Of a DNA stretch of 64,000 nucleotides, positions 9,383 through 17,616 are shown one piece after another. Below the pieces are notes generated by a model. The model did no database searches. It saw only the letters and a list, made by a program, of their open reading frames with translations, and had not been told where the DNA came from. Location: assembly GCF_014384705.1 (NCBI RefSeq), contig NZ_JACRSN010000007.1, positions 1 to 64,000 of the forward strand, written 5' to 3'. The translations under genes were made by a program, and so were the position numbers. The first letter of the stretch is position 1; each line of letters opens with the position of its first letter. This stretch comes from Yeguia hominis. Lineage in GTDB: Bacteria > Bacillota > Clostridia > Oscillospirales > Acutalibacteraceae.

Positions 9383-9553
9383 TCAAAGAACGGTGTAGGA
9401 AAGCGTAGAAAAGTCGTAAAGCAGACGGATTCCCTCATCGGTTTCTTCGGGCAGAAGCGCACGGGCGACCAGAATCGTGTCAGAGGTTCCTTCGCGAAGC
9501 AGGACGGCATAGTCGCCGTCAATTTTGGAGACAAGGTAGGAAATCGGTTCCAT
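9383..9553 (-). CDS. Small DUF3006-like protein
   Basis: A 56-residue protein. A strong AGGAGG lies 8 bases before the ATG. The pattern ISYLVSKIDGDYAVLL ... VARALLPEETDEG resembles DUF3006 proteins (opening of the type VDRIEGDYAVVE, then RALLPEGAKEGDVL). Function unknown. It follows lrgB by 27 bp on the same strand, so it is probably the last gene of the lrgAB transcript. A second DUF3006-type gene occurs near 26.1 kb. Confidence 0.7.
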   Translation of the reverse strand: MEPISYLVSKIDGDYAVLLREGTSDTILVARALLPEETDEGIRLLYDFSTLSYTVL

Positions 9554-9580
9554 AGTCGGACCTCCTGTTCAAGATATCGA

Positions 9581-10273
9581 TTACAGAAAATTGGAAAAGA
9601 CAGAAGCGAAAATGACGGTCAGCAATCCGGAGATGGCGACGGACAGGCTGCTCATGGCGCCCTCGATTTCGCCGAGCTCCAGCGCTTTGGCGGTGCCGAG
9701 CGCATGAGAGGCGGTTCCGATCGCCAGCCCGACCGCAATGGGATCCCGGATGCGCAAGAGGCGGCAGAACCCTTTTGCAGTTACATTTCCGAGAATTCCG
9801 GTTAAAATAATCACGGCGGAGGCAATGGCCGGAATGCCGCCGAGTTCCTCTGTGATGCCGATGCCGATTGCGGTTGTGACGGATTTCGGCAGCAGCGTGA
9901 CATAGTGCTCATGGGACAATCCAAAAAGAAATGCAAAGAGCAGGACGCTTCCAACGCTTGCAAGCACGCCGGAGACAATTCCGAGGAGAACCGCCTTCCA
10001 ATGTTTTCGCAGCAGAGAAAGCTGCTGGTAAAGCGGAACAGCAAGGCAAACCGTCGCGGGTGTAAGCAGATAGCTCAGATACTGTGCACCGGCGTTATAA
10101 TCTTCATAGGAAATTCCGGTAAGCAGAAGGAAGGCAATCACAAAAAGAACGGCGATGAGCAGCGGATTGCACAGATCGCTTTTTACCTTTTTGCGAAGAA
10201 ACATGCCGAGAAAATACCCTGCCAAGCTCAGAACAACGCCGAAATAGACCGAGTGGATAAAAAAGTCACGCAT
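9581..10273 (-). CDS. lrgB: LrgB-family protein (CidB/LrgB, murein hydrolase or metabolite export regulator)
   Basis: 230 residues, multiple membrane spans. The conserved stretch LLPKSVTTAIGIGITEELGG and the later AIGTASHALGTAKALELGE identify LrgB. Family members work with LrgA and affect autolysis and, in some bacteria, pyruvate or glycolate uptake and export. The start overlaps the end of lrgA by 8 bp. Confidence 0.93.
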   Translation of the reverse strand: MRDFFIHSVYFGVVLSLAGYFLGMFLRKKVKSDLCNPLLIAVLFVIAFLLLTGISYEDYNAGAQYLSYLLTPATVCLAVPLYQQLSLLRKHWKAVLLGIVSGVLASVGSVLLFAFLFGLSHEHYVTLLPKSVTTAIGIGITEELGGIPAIASAVIILTGILGNVTAKGFCRLLRIRDPIAVGLAIGTASHALGTAKALELGEIEGAMSSLSVAISGLLTVIFASVFSNFL

Positions 10274-10628
10274 CTCTTTTCCTCCGTTCCAAACGCAGTG
10301 CGGCTTCTGTGGTTTTTCCGGTAACCGCCATGACGATATAGGTCGTTGCAGCCAGAATAACGAGAAGCGGGATCAGGATGTCGAGCAATTGCGCGCGAAC
10401 CGCAAGCAGGCCGACAATGGCCGGAAGAAAGAGAACCGGCATAATTTTGAGCAAAAAGGAGGCGGTTTCCGCAATTTGATGCAGCTTTAAAACTCCGGTG
10501 CACAGGCATAGGAGCATCAGCAGCAGGCCGTAGATACTGGCCGGAACCGGAAGCGGGATCAGTGTATGCAAGGCTTCTCCGAGAAACGACAGCAGCAAAA
10601 TGATGGCGGCTTGAAGCAGGTATTTCAT
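10266..10628 (-). CDS. lrgA: LrgA/CidA-family holin-like membrane protein
   Basis: 120 residues, four hydrophobic helices; LPVPASIYGLLLMLLCL and LFLPAIVGLLA are typical of LrgA/CidA. The chosen ATG lies 14 bases after AGAGAGG. A GTG five codons earlier (VRRHSMKYLL) overlaps that site and is less likely. It forms an operon with lrgB and a DUF3006-like gene. Confidence 0.88.
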   Translation of the reverse strand: MKYLLQAAIILLLSFLGEALHTLIPLPVPASIYGLLLMLLCLCTGVLKLHQIAETASFLLKIMPVLFLPAIVGLLAVRAQLLDILIPLLVILAATTYIVMAVTGKTTEAALRLERRKRDA

Positions 10629-10718
10629 GGAATGGCGGCGCACCTCTCTTTTCGTTTGTCTAATTTTTAAGTATAGCATAGGATGCAGGGAAAAGGAAGA
10701 CGGGAAATCGTGCCGCGC

Positions 10719-10747
10719 TTGCTTTTCAGAAAGTTTTATAGTATGCT
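10719..10747 (+). promoter_or_regulatory. Possible promoter for queT
   Basis: TTGCTT, 17 bases, TATGCT. It leaves a short leader of about 30 bases, too short for the known preQ1 riboswitch classes. Confidence 0.45.
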
Positions 10748-10782
10748 AGGGGCAGTGTTTGAATTACGGAGGTCTTTCGGAT

Positions 10783-11313
10783 ATGACGCAAAAAACAAAA
10801 TCGCTTGTCCTGGGCGCGGCAATTGCAGCGCTGTATACGCTATTAACCTACCTAGCGTCGCTTCTCAATCTGGCATATGGGCCGGTGCAGTTTCGAATTT
10901 CTGAAGCGATGACGCTGCTTCCGGTTTTGACGCCTGCAGCTGTGCCGGGACTGATAATCGGCTGTTTCCTTTCCAATTTGTGGAGTCCGCTGGGGGTTGT
11001 GGACCTGTTGTTCGGGACACTAGCAACCGGACTTTCGGCCATTTGGAGCCGTTCGCTCCGGCGCTATCGTCTGAAGGGCCTTCCGGTGCTGTCTGCGCTT
11101 CCGCCGGTCGTCTGTAATGCTGTGATTGTCGGACTGGAGATTGCGTGCCTGTCGGATGCCGGGTTTTCTCTGCAGTCGTTTTCCTGGGTCGCATTTTTCT
11201 CTTCGGCGGCAAGTGTCGGACTCGGGGAACTTGTAATTTGTCTGGTGCTTGGCGTGCCGCTGGTGACGGTATTGGAACGCTCCGGTGCAGCAAAGCGAAT
11301 TTTTGAAGGATAA
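10783..11313 (+). CDS. queT: QueT-family queuosine precursor transporter
   Basis: 176 residues, five or six membrane segments. The text LNLAYGPVQFRISEAMTLLPVLTPAAVPGLIIGCFLSN, starting near residue 30, is the QueT signature (ECF S component; imports queuosine precursors such as preQ1). The ATG at MTQKTK has GGAGG 10 bases upstream; an earlier in-frame ATG lies before that site. The next gene follows after 16 bp. Confidence 0.9.
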   Translation: MTQKTKSLVLGAAIAALYTLLTYLASLLNLAYGPVQFRISEAMTLLPVLTPAAVPGLIIGCFLSNLWSPLGVVDLLFGTLATGLSAIWSRSLRRYRLKGLPVLSALPPVVCNAVIVGLEIACLSDAGFSLQSFSWVAFFSSAASVGLGELVICLVLGVPLVTVLERSGAAKRIFEG

Positions 11314-11329
11314 AAGGAGGATCTGAAAA

Positions 11330-11638
11330 ATGTTACGGCATGTTGTGATGTTTCAGTTCAAAGAGGAAGCAGGCGGCAGAACCAAGGCGGAGAATGTCGC
11401 GATTACCAAAGCTATGCTGGAAGCGCTTCCGCAGAAAATTGACTGGATCCGCGCGTCCACGGTGGCAGTAAATGCGCCGGATGCCGACGGAAAAAATTAT
11501 GATCTCATTTTAATTTCGGACTTTGATTCTATGGAAGATTATCTGCGCTATAAGGTGCATCCGGATCATGTGGCGGTCGGAACCTTTATGCGCCCGGTTC
11601 GGATTTCCCGCGCTAGCGTGGATTTTTATTTCGAGTAA
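11330..11638 (+). CDS. Dabb-family (stress-responsive alpha/beta barrel) protein
   Basis: 102 residues. It starts MLRHVVMFQFKEEA and contains DLILISDFDSMEDYLRYKVHPDHV, the pattern of the Dabb ferredoxin-like fold. Members are dimeric and mostly of unknown role. AAAGGAGG sits 9 bases upstream. It lies between queT and the mutarotase in one probable operon. Confidence 0.87.
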   Translation: MLRHVVMFQFKEEAGGRTKAENVAITKAMLEALPQKIDWIRASTVAVNAPDADGKNYDLILISDFDSMEDYLRYKVHPDHVAVGTFMRPVRISRASVDFYFE

Positions 11639-11669
11639 AGCTTGATTTTGAAAGGAGACGCCGAGTGGA

Positions 11670-11996
11670 ATGGAACACAGTAAAAAATTTGCATGGACAT
11701 GGACGGTCAAGAAAGAGTGTCTGGAAGAATATGTGAACATGCATCTGAATCCGTGGCCGGAAATTCTGGAGGAACACCGCAAAGCCGGATATCGGAACTA
11801 TTCCATTTTCCAAAACGGCAACCAGTTCTTCTACTGCTTCGAGTGCGACGATATTGATGCGGCGAATGCCTATATTGCCGCAAGCGAGGCCTGCGGACGC
11901 TGGAATGCCATTACCTCCAAGATGGTGGAAGGTTCTTTTGATTTTCACGAGGAAGAGCCGATTCACTTTATGCCGGAGGTCTTTTACCTGAAATAA
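11670..11996 (+). CDS. rhaM: L-rhamnose mutarotase family protein
   Basis: 108 residues. FAWTWTVKKECLEEYVNMHLNPWPEILEEHRKAGYRNYSIF matches RhaM/RhaU (DUF718), which interconverts the anomers of L-rhamnose. Conserved Tyr, His and Trp residues are present (HLNPWPE, NYSIF, FYCFE). No rhamnose catabolic genes are nearby. AAAGGAG is 12 bases upstream. A strong terminator follows. Confidence 0.88.
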   Translation: MEHSKKFAWTWTVKKECLEEYVNMHLNPWPEILEEHRKAGYRNYSIFQNGNQFFYCFECDDIDAANAYIAASEACGRWNAITSKMVEGSFDFHEEEPIHFMPEVFYLK

Positions 11997-12019
11997 TCCT
12001 CATAAAGAACCATGATTTG

Positions 12020-12050
12020 AAAAGCCGCACAGAACTGTGCGGCTTTTCGC
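12020..12050 (+). terminator. Intrinsic terminator after rhaM
   Basis: Stem AAAGCCGCAC/GTGCGGCTTT with a 6-base loop that can close further by two pairs, then TTTTCG. Confidence 0.85.
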
Positions 12051-12160
12051 TGCTTTTGTGCAAGAGTTCCGGAACCGCTGGAACAGCCGGCCCTTCTTCG
12101 GCATATAGTATGGTAGACCGCAGTTTTAAAACTATATTCAGATATGGGAAGGGAACAGCT

Positions 12161-13030
12161 ATGCCTACAAATCTCAATAATCAAGCGAACATTACCTATT
12201 CCTTTGCGGGCAGCGGAACAGGAGCGGCAAACTCCAATATGACCACGACGACGCTTCTGGACGAGTACAGCCTGACCGCAACCAAAACAAGCCTGACAGA
12301 AACATTCCGTCCGGGGCAGAATCTGACGTATATTTTCCGTCTGGAAAATAACGGAACCGGGCCTCTGTACACGGTCACGGTGGCGGACGATCTGGGCGCG
12401 GCAGAGGGCGCGGATCCGCTTTCTTATGTGAGCGGAAGCGCACGGGTTATTTTGGATAACGTGTACTATACGATTACGCCGACCGTCAATGCGGATTCCA
12501 TTACCTTTGTGCTGCCGGTTCCGCTGCAGCCGCAGTCGGTTGCGTTTGTGCTCTATATGGCGGCGGTAAGCGGCGCACTGGGCGCAGAGGTGGAGACCAT
12601 TACCAATACGGCCGCTGTAACCGCGCGGGAAGGCTCTGCCGAGGGTGCGGTTTTGCTTGTAACACCGGATCCGGCTGAAACGGTAACGGCAGAATCCTAT
12701 GCGGAGGTTTCTATTTATAAAGAAGCCAGCAAAGCGACCATCAGCAGCGGGGAAACCTTGATCTACACATTTACACTGACCAACACCGGAAACGAACCGG
12801 CAGAGAGTGTTGTCCTGCGCGATGTCTTGCCGGAGGGCTTTACCGTCAGCAGTATTCAGTCTATCACGAACGGTGTCACGACCACTTATTCGGCGTCCGA
12901 TTACGATCTGGATGCCGCAACGAATACGCTGACACTGCCCGGTGCGGCAAGCGCGGCTACAATTCGTGTCCCGGCGGCGACAAGTGCCGGAGCGGGTGTC
13001 ACCACGATCCTTGTGGCTGGAACCGTATAA
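12161..13030 (+). CDS. DUF11-repeat surface-type protein without a signal peptide
   Basis: 289 residues. Two DUF11-type beta domains: about 45-150 (FRPGQNLTYIFRLENNGTGPLYTVTVADDLG) and 190-270 (ISSGETLIYTFTLTNTGNEPAESVVLRDVLPEGF). Such repeats build adhesin or envelope stalks. No signal peptide, LPXTG or membrane anchor is visible, which is odd for the family, though other clostridial members look the same. The ATG at MPTNLNNQ follows GGGAAGGGA. It is isolated by a terminator upstream. Confidence 0.75.
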   Translation: MPTNLNNQANITYSFAGSGTGAANSNMTTTTLLDEYSLTATKTSLTETFRPGQNLTYIFRLENNGTGPLYTVTVADDLGAAEGADPLSYVSGSARVILDNVYYTITPTVNADSITFVLPVPLQPQSVAFVLYMAAVSGALGAEVETITNTAAVTAREGSAEGAVLLVTPDPAETVTAESYAEVSIYKEASKATISSGETLIYTFTLTNTGNEPAESVVLRDVLPEGFTVSSIQSITNGVTTTYSASDYDLDAATNTLTLPGAASAATIRVPAATSAGAGVTTILVAGTV

Positions 13031-13148
13031 CAGGGAACCAGTTTTTGCGGCGCATGTGCTTCGGGAAGATCCGGCGCGCATGCGCCGCTGTTGCGTGAAA
13101 ATCAAAATACAATTTCACAAATTTTTTACAAATTATACGTGGAGATAC

Positions 13149-13173
13149 TACCATATCAAACGAAAATATGGTA
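13149..13173. repeat. Inverted repeat upstream of the UspA-like gene
   Basis: TACCATAT and ATATGGTA (8 bp, perfect) separated by 9 bases. A TATGAT box overlaps the right arm. It could be an operator; no partner regulator can be named. Confidence 0.5.
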
Positions 13174-13250
13174 TGATAACAATAGAAAAGAGAAAAGGAA
13201 AAATTCCTTTTTCCGTGCTAAAAATAACCGATAAGGGGGATATCGCGGTG

Positions 13251-13706
13251 ATGGTCTCCAAAACACCGTGTGTGCTGGTTTGTGTAACCGGCCAGAAAGA
13301 TTGCGTACGCCTGATCGAAACAGGCGTTCAGATTGCTGGACAGCTCCAGAAAATTCCGGTTCGGGTGCTCAATGTCCAGCCTGCATGCGCAGGATATGAA
13401 ACAGATGGGGAAGAGCTCGAATACCTTAGGCAAAAGGCACGGTCCGTCTCTGCGGATATGACCGTATTCTTCAACGACGATCCGGCGCTGATTACCGCTG
13501 GTTTTGTCAAACAGACCGGTGCGGTTCAGATCGTCACCGGAATGGCGGGAACGCCGACAAACGGGTTCATCGACCTTTTGCATAAGCTGGTTCCGGAAAT
13601 TACGATTTCCATGGTTTCAAAAGAAGGAAATATTTACCACATCTATCCGGAAAGCGTTCCGAATGGGGTAAGACTTCTTCAGAAAACCGCAGCGGAAGCG
13701 ACCTGA
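13251..13706 (+). CDS. UspA/KdpD-like universal stress fold protein
   Basis: 151 residues. CVLVCVTGQKDCVRLIETGVQIAGQL followed by alternating strands and helices resembles the Usp-type nucleotide-binding fold found in KdpD and stress proteins. A GTG directly before the ATG is an alternative start; AAGGGGG is 8 or 11 bases upstream. Role unknown. A strong terminator follows, and an inverted repeat lies upstream. Confidence 0.6.
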   Translation: MVSKTPCVLVCVTGQKDCVRLIETGVQIAGQLQKIPVRVLNVQPACAGYETDGEELEYLRQKARSVSADMTVFFNDDPALITAGFVKQTGAVQIVTGMAGTPTNGFIDLLHKLVPEITISMVSKEGNIYHIYPESVPNGVRLLQKTAAEAT

Positions 13707-13716
13707 AGTTCTTTTG

Positions 13717-13744
13717 GCCGGGGTTTGCAGCCCCGGCTTTTTTG
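13717..13744 (+). terminator. Intrinsic terminator
   Basis: GCCGGGG, a 7-base loop, CCCCGGC, then seven T. Confidence 0.9.
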
Positions 13745-13764
13745 CGGAATTTGGGAAATGCAGT

Positions 13765-13793
13765 TTGTAGTTTTTGAAAACTTGTGGTACTAT
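13765..13793 (+). promoter_or_regulatory. Promoter of the homocysteine methyltransferase/MTHFR operon
   Basis: TTGTAG, 17 bases, TACTAT. The leader of about 90 bases contains two hairpins (GGCGA/TCGCC near 13808, and ATCCGCA/TGCGGAT near 13842-13868). It does not match SAM or cobalamin riboswitches. Confidence 0.6.
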
Positions 13794-13892
13794 GAAGTAT
13801 CGGGTGCGGCGATGTTCGCCGATCCTGTTTGGAAGTTTTAAAATCCGCATGCAACGGTATGCTGCGGATGTGGATTTACGGAGGGATCCATT

Positions 13893-15614
13893 GTGTCAGA
13901 TGTTTTGCTTTTTGACGGTGCGTTCGGAACCTATTATCATGCGCTGCACGGCTCCGCCATGGCGCCGGAGCTCGCCAACCTTCACCGGAAAAATGCGGTC
14001 TATGAAATTCATCGGGAATATCTGGCTGCCGGTGCACAGGCCATCAAAACCAATACATTTGCGGCAAACAGCGCACTCAGCACAGATTCTTCCCTTTTAG
14101 GGGAGATTATCAAAAACGGCTATGAAACCGCTGTGCTTGCTGCTGGGGGGAGCGAACGGGTCTTTGCAGATGTCGGCCCGATCCGTTCGGAAAACGCTGC
14201 ATATGAATACGGACGGATTACAGAGCAGTTTTTATCGCTCGGCGCATCGAATTTTCTGTTTGAAACGCAGCAGGAACTGGAACCGCTCAAGGCATCAATC
14301 CGTCGGATTCAAGCCGTCCGGCGCAATGCCAGAATCTTTGTTTCGTTTGCCGTGTCGCTGGATGGATACACCAAGGCGGGCGGCTTTTACAAAACGCTGA
14401 TTGCAGAGGCTCTTGCTGCCGGTGCAGATTATGCGGGAATGAACTGCATTTGCGGGCCGGCACATATGCTGGAGCTAATCCAGGATTTGGATGCGGAAGA
14501 TCAGCCGCTGCTCGCAATGCCGAATTCCAGCTATCCGTCCATGGTGAACGGACGTACGGCCTATATCGATAATCCGGACTATTTTTCAGACTATCTGGTG
14601 AGGCTGTATCAGTGCGGTGTGAATGTGCTTGGCGGATGCTGTGGAACCACGCCGAATCACATTCGTGCTGCGGCGGAAAAGCTGCGCGCCGCGTCCGGAA
14701 TCAAACGGCTGCCGGTCAGAAAAAAGGCAGAGCCGCTCAAAACGGCAGAGCCGAAAGGCTTTTTGATAGAAGACCGAAAAATGATTGCCGCAGAGCTTTC
14801 CCCGCCGATCGATACAGATATGACCTATCTTCTGGGTGCCGCGGAGCGTCTGAAGGCCTGCGGCGCAGATTATATCACCGTGCCGGATTCTCCGCTTGCC
14901 AAACCGCGTGCGTCCAGCGTGATGACGGCGGCGCGGATCCAGCGGGAAATCGGCATCGAAACCATTCCGCATGTAGCCTGCCGGGACCGAAACCGTATTG
15001 CGCTTCAGGGAGAGTTGCTTTCCGGAAATATGGAAGGTCTTCGGAATATTTTGGCTTTGACCGGCGATCCGATCCCCGATACCGCGCGCGATGGAAACCC
15101 GAGCGTGTTCGGATTTAATTCCTTCCGTCTGATGGAGTTTGTCCGGGCGCTCAACAGTGATTTGTTTGCGGACTCGCCTTATCGAATCTGCGGCGTTCTG
15201 AATCTGAATGCGCGAAATTTTGATGTGGAACTCCGGCGTGCGGAGGAAAAAATTCGGAACGGTGCGACGGTTCTGTTTACCCAGCCGGTTTTTACCCGCC
15301 AAAATGCCGAGAATTTGACTGCCGCACGGCAATCACTTTCCTGCATGCTAATGGCAGGCATTATGCCGGTTGCCAGCTACCGGAACGCGCTTTTTCTAAA
15401 CAATGAGGTCGCAGGCATTGAGGTGCCCGCACGGATTCTTACGTTGCTGAAGGATAAAAACGCGGAAGAGACAAAAGAAATTTCGGTCGGTTTCTGCAGA
15501 CAGCTGATCGATCGAGTTTACGATTCCTGCGACGGATTTTATCTCATTACGCCGCTGAAGAAATTAGAATTTACAGAAATGCTCATAGAGTATATCAGGG
15601 GGAAAGAACAATGA
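13893..15614 (+). CDS. Bifunctional homocysteine S-methyltransferase / 5,10-methylenetetrahydrofolate reductase
   Basis: 573 residues, GTG start with GGAGGG 7 bases upstream. Residues 1-285: homocysteine methyltransferase barrel, with the zinc cysteines in MNCICGP and LGGCCGTTPNHI. Residues 290-573: MTHFR domain (MIAAELSPPIDTD, ILALTGDPIP, NGATVLFTQPVF). This fusion is known from Bacillus YitJ-type proteins and makes methionine with folate-derived methyl groups. The stop overlaps the next start by 4 bases (ATGA), so the pterin-binding partner is co-translated. Confidence 0.92.
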   Translation: MSDVLLFDGAFGTYYHALHGSAMAPELANLHRKNAVYEIHREYLAAGAQAIKTNTFAANSALSTDSSLLGEIIKNGYETAVLAAGGSERVFADVGPIRSENAAYEYGRITEQFLSLGASNFLFETQQELEPLKASIRRIQAVRRNARIFVSFAVSLDGYTKAGGFYKTLIAEALAAGADYAGMNCICGPAHMLELIQDLDAEDQPLLAMPNSSYPSMVNGRTAYIDNPDYFSDYLVRLYQCGVNVLGGCCGTTPNHIRAAAEKLRAASGIKRLPVRKKAEPLKTAEPKGFLIEDRKMIAAELSPPIDTDMTYLLGAAERLKACGADYITVPDSPLAKPRASSVMTAARIQREIGIETIPHVACRDRNRIALQGELLSGNMEGLRNILALTGDPIPDTARDGNPSVFGFNSFRLMEFVRALNSDLFADSPYRICGVLNLNARNFDVELRRAEEKIRNGATVLFTQPVFTRQNAENLTAARQSLSCMLMAGIMPVASYRNALFLNNEVAGIEVPARILTLLKDKNAEETKEISVGFCRQLIDRVYDSCDGFYLITPLKKLEFTEMLIEYIRGKEQ

Positions 15615-16399
15615 TTACCATTGGTGAAAAGTTAAACAGTTCCATTCCGAAGACGCTGGAAGCGATTTCCGCGCACGATGAAGCGTATCTGATCGAGATG
15701 ATCCGTCTGCAGGCACAGTGCGGCGCGGATTATCTGGACTTGAATACCGCGGTGGCCGGAAATGAAGCGGCGGACATGGAGTGGTTAATCGGACTTGTGA
15801 AAGACCACTGTGAATGCGGAATTATGATTGACAGCCAGAATCCGGAAGTCGTGCGCACGGCGCTTCCGCTGTGTACAGGACGTCCGGTGATTTTGAATTC
15901 TGTCACGCCGAGTCCGGTGTTTGAGCCGCTTTTTTCATATTTGGCTGAGTGTGGTACCGGGGTTGTCTGTATGCCGGCCGGAGAATTCGGCCTTACCCAG
16001 AGCGCGGAGGAGCGGACAAAAACGGCGCAGGCGCTCTGTGAAAACTTAGTGCTTGCCGGAGTCCGGCGGGAAAATCTGTATGTCGATGTGATGGTAGAGG
16101 CGCTTGCAACAGCGGATCAGGCAGCGGTTACGGCGCTTGCCACGCTGCGGGCGGTTCGCGCACGGATTTCCGGTGTCCATACGGTTTGCGGACTTTCCAA
16201 CATTTCCTTCGGGCTGCCCCGGCGCGGACTGCTGAACCGGGCGTTCCTTGCGATGGCGATGGCGGAAGGGCTGGACAGCGCAATTCTGGACGTCACATCG
16301 CCTTCGATCCGGGAAACGCTGGCAGCTTGCAAGTCTCTGTTCGGACAGGATGAATTTTGCATGGACTATATCGGATTTGTCCGGGAAACAGCCCAATAA
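15611..16399 (+). CDS. Pterin-binding methyltetrahydrofolate methyltransferase (dihydropteroate synthase fold)
   Basis: 262 residues: MITIGEKLNSSIP, GADYLDLNTA, GIMIDSQNPEVV, VILNSVTP and VCGLSNISFGLPRR fit the MeTr/AcsE and MetH pterin-binding domain that passes a methyl group from methyl-tetrahydrofolate to a corrinoid. Together with the upstream fusion it gives two of the four MetH modules as separate proteins. The cobalamin-binding and activation modules are not in the window. It is the second gene of the operon, overlapping by 4 bases. Confidence 0.88.
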   Translation: MITIGEKLNSSIPKTLEAISAHDEAYLIEMIRLQAQCGADYLDLNTAVAGNEAADMEWLIGLVKDHCECGIMIDSQNPEVVRTALPLCTGRPVILNSVTPSPVFEPLFSYLAECGTGVVCMPAGEFGLTQSAEERTKTAQALCENLVLAGVRRENLYVDVMVEALATADQAAVTALATLRAVRARISGVHTVCGLSNISFGLPRRGLLNRAFLAMAMAEGLDSAILDVTSPSIRETLAACKSLFGQDEFCMDYIGFVRETAQ

Positions 16400-16463
16400 A
16401 GCTGTCTGTATTCGGTAGGGTTTCCTAAAATGAGCACGTGTAAAATTTTAGGCTCCGGATTCA

Positions 16464-16492
16464 TTGACAAAGAAAATTTGCTGTGCTATCAT
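16464..16492 (+). promoter_or_regulatory. Promoter of the PfkB kinase gene
   Basis: TTGACA (perfect), 17 bases, TATCAT. Upstream the arms CCTAAAAT/ATTTTAGG (about 16425-16452) form a hairpin that may end the previous transcript. Confidence 0.8.
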
Positions 16493-16526
16493 GAAGCAGA
16501 ACCATAACAGGAAAGGGATGTTTCGC

Positions 16527-17468
16527 ATGGCAGAAGTTTGGATTATGGGAGAAATGCTCGTCGAAATCATGCGCCCCGAAGCGGATATGCAGCTTTATGA
16601 AGCGGGTGTGTTCCGCGGTCCGTTCCCGAGTGGCGCGCCGGCTATTTGTATTGATACGGTTGCCCGTCTGGGACACTCTGCCGGCATCATCGGCGGCGTC
16701 GGAAAAGACGATTTCGGAAAATGTTTGCTCGATCGCCTGAAAAGAGACGGCGTGGACTGTTCCCATGTGCTCGAGAGCGACGAGAATTCGACCGGCTGCG
16801 CATTTGTCACGTATTTTAAGGACGGTTCCCGGAAGTTTATCTACCATATCGGCAATACGCCTGCCGCACAGGCGAAAGCGCCGAAGATGGACGGCATGCA
16901 GGATGCAAAATATTTCCATATCATGGGATGTTCCCTCATGGCACAGGATGCATTCGGCAAGGAAATCGTCAAAACCATGAAAGCGTTTTACAAACAGGGA
17001 ACCAAGATTTCGTTCGATCCGAATATCCGTCCGGAGCTTTTAAAAAGCAAGGAAAGCCTCAAGCTCGTACAGGAAGTCCTGGAGCATACCAGCGTGTTCC
17101 TGCCGGGTGTTCCGGAAATCTTACAACTGACCGGAAAAGATACGGTAGAGGATGCGGTGAAAGCCTGCTTTGAAAATCCGAACATGGAGATTATCGCGCT
17201 GAAAAACGGCTCCAAGGGCTGCATCATCTATACGCGCGAGGAGTCCTTCTCCATGGGTGTATATCCGGTGCAGGTTGCAGATTCGACCGGCGCAGGCGAT
17301 AGCTTTGACGGTGCGTTCCTCTGCGGTTTGATTGAAGGCCGGAGCCTGAAAGATACGACCTGTCTGGCAACGGCTGCTGCTTCCCTCAATACGGCGGCAT
17401 TCGGCCCGATGGAAGGAAAGATTTCCAAGGAGACCGTTGCAGAAATGATTGCAAACGGTAATCTGTAA
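16527..17468 (+). CDS. PfkB-family sugar kinase (2-keto-3-deoxygluconate/fructokinase-like)
   Basis: 313 residues. N-terminal MGEMLVEIMRPE, a central FDPNIRPELL and the C-terminal anion-hole/base motif DSTGAGDSFDGAF define the ribokinase family. RPE after the GE motif and the FDPNIR block resemble 2-keto-3-deoxygluconate or tagatose kinases; the substrate cannot be fixed. The ATG has AAAGGG 9 bases upstream. It is a single-gene unit with its own promoter and terminator. Confidence 0.88.
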   Translation: MAEVWIMGEMLVEIMRPEADMQLYEAGVFRGPFPSGAPAICIDTVARLGHSAGIIGGVGKDDFGKCLLDRLKRDGVDCSHVLESDENSTGCAFVTYFKDGSRKFIYHIGNTPAAQAKAPKMDGMQDAKYFHIMGCSLMAQDAFGKEIVKTMKAFYKQGTKISFDPNIRPELLKSKESLKLVQEVLEHTSVFLPGVPEILQLTGKDTVEDAVKACFENPNMEIIALKNGSKGCIIYTREESFSMGVYPVQVADSTGAGDSFDGAFLCGLIEGRSLKDTTCLATAAASLNTAAFGPMEGKISKETVAEMIANGNL

Positions 17469-17490
17469 AAGAATTTGTAAAAAATGGATT

Positions 17491-17525
17491 TCGCGCACCC
17501 TCTATACAGGGTGCGCGATTTGTTT
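17491..17525 (+). terminator. Intrinsic terminator after the PfkB kinase
   Basis: An 11-bp perfect stem (TCGCGCACCCT with its complement), loop CTATAC, then TTTGTTTT. Confidence 0.92.
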
Positions 17526-17616
17526 TATAATAGAGATATTCCGGTTGAAACCGCAGACAGGTTTTGCCGGATCCGGATTTCCAAAACAGTCTGTAACGGA
17601 GAAATGGGGGACGGCA

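Noticed and set aside
9128..9805. 225-codon plus-strand frame across the MATE/lrgB gap
   Set aside because: It overlaps three better-supported minus-strand genes and has no recognisable domain.
10680..10782. preQ1 riboswitch upstream of queT
   Set aside because: The leader is short and does not match the preQ1 class I or II patterns that I know; class III could not be excluded.
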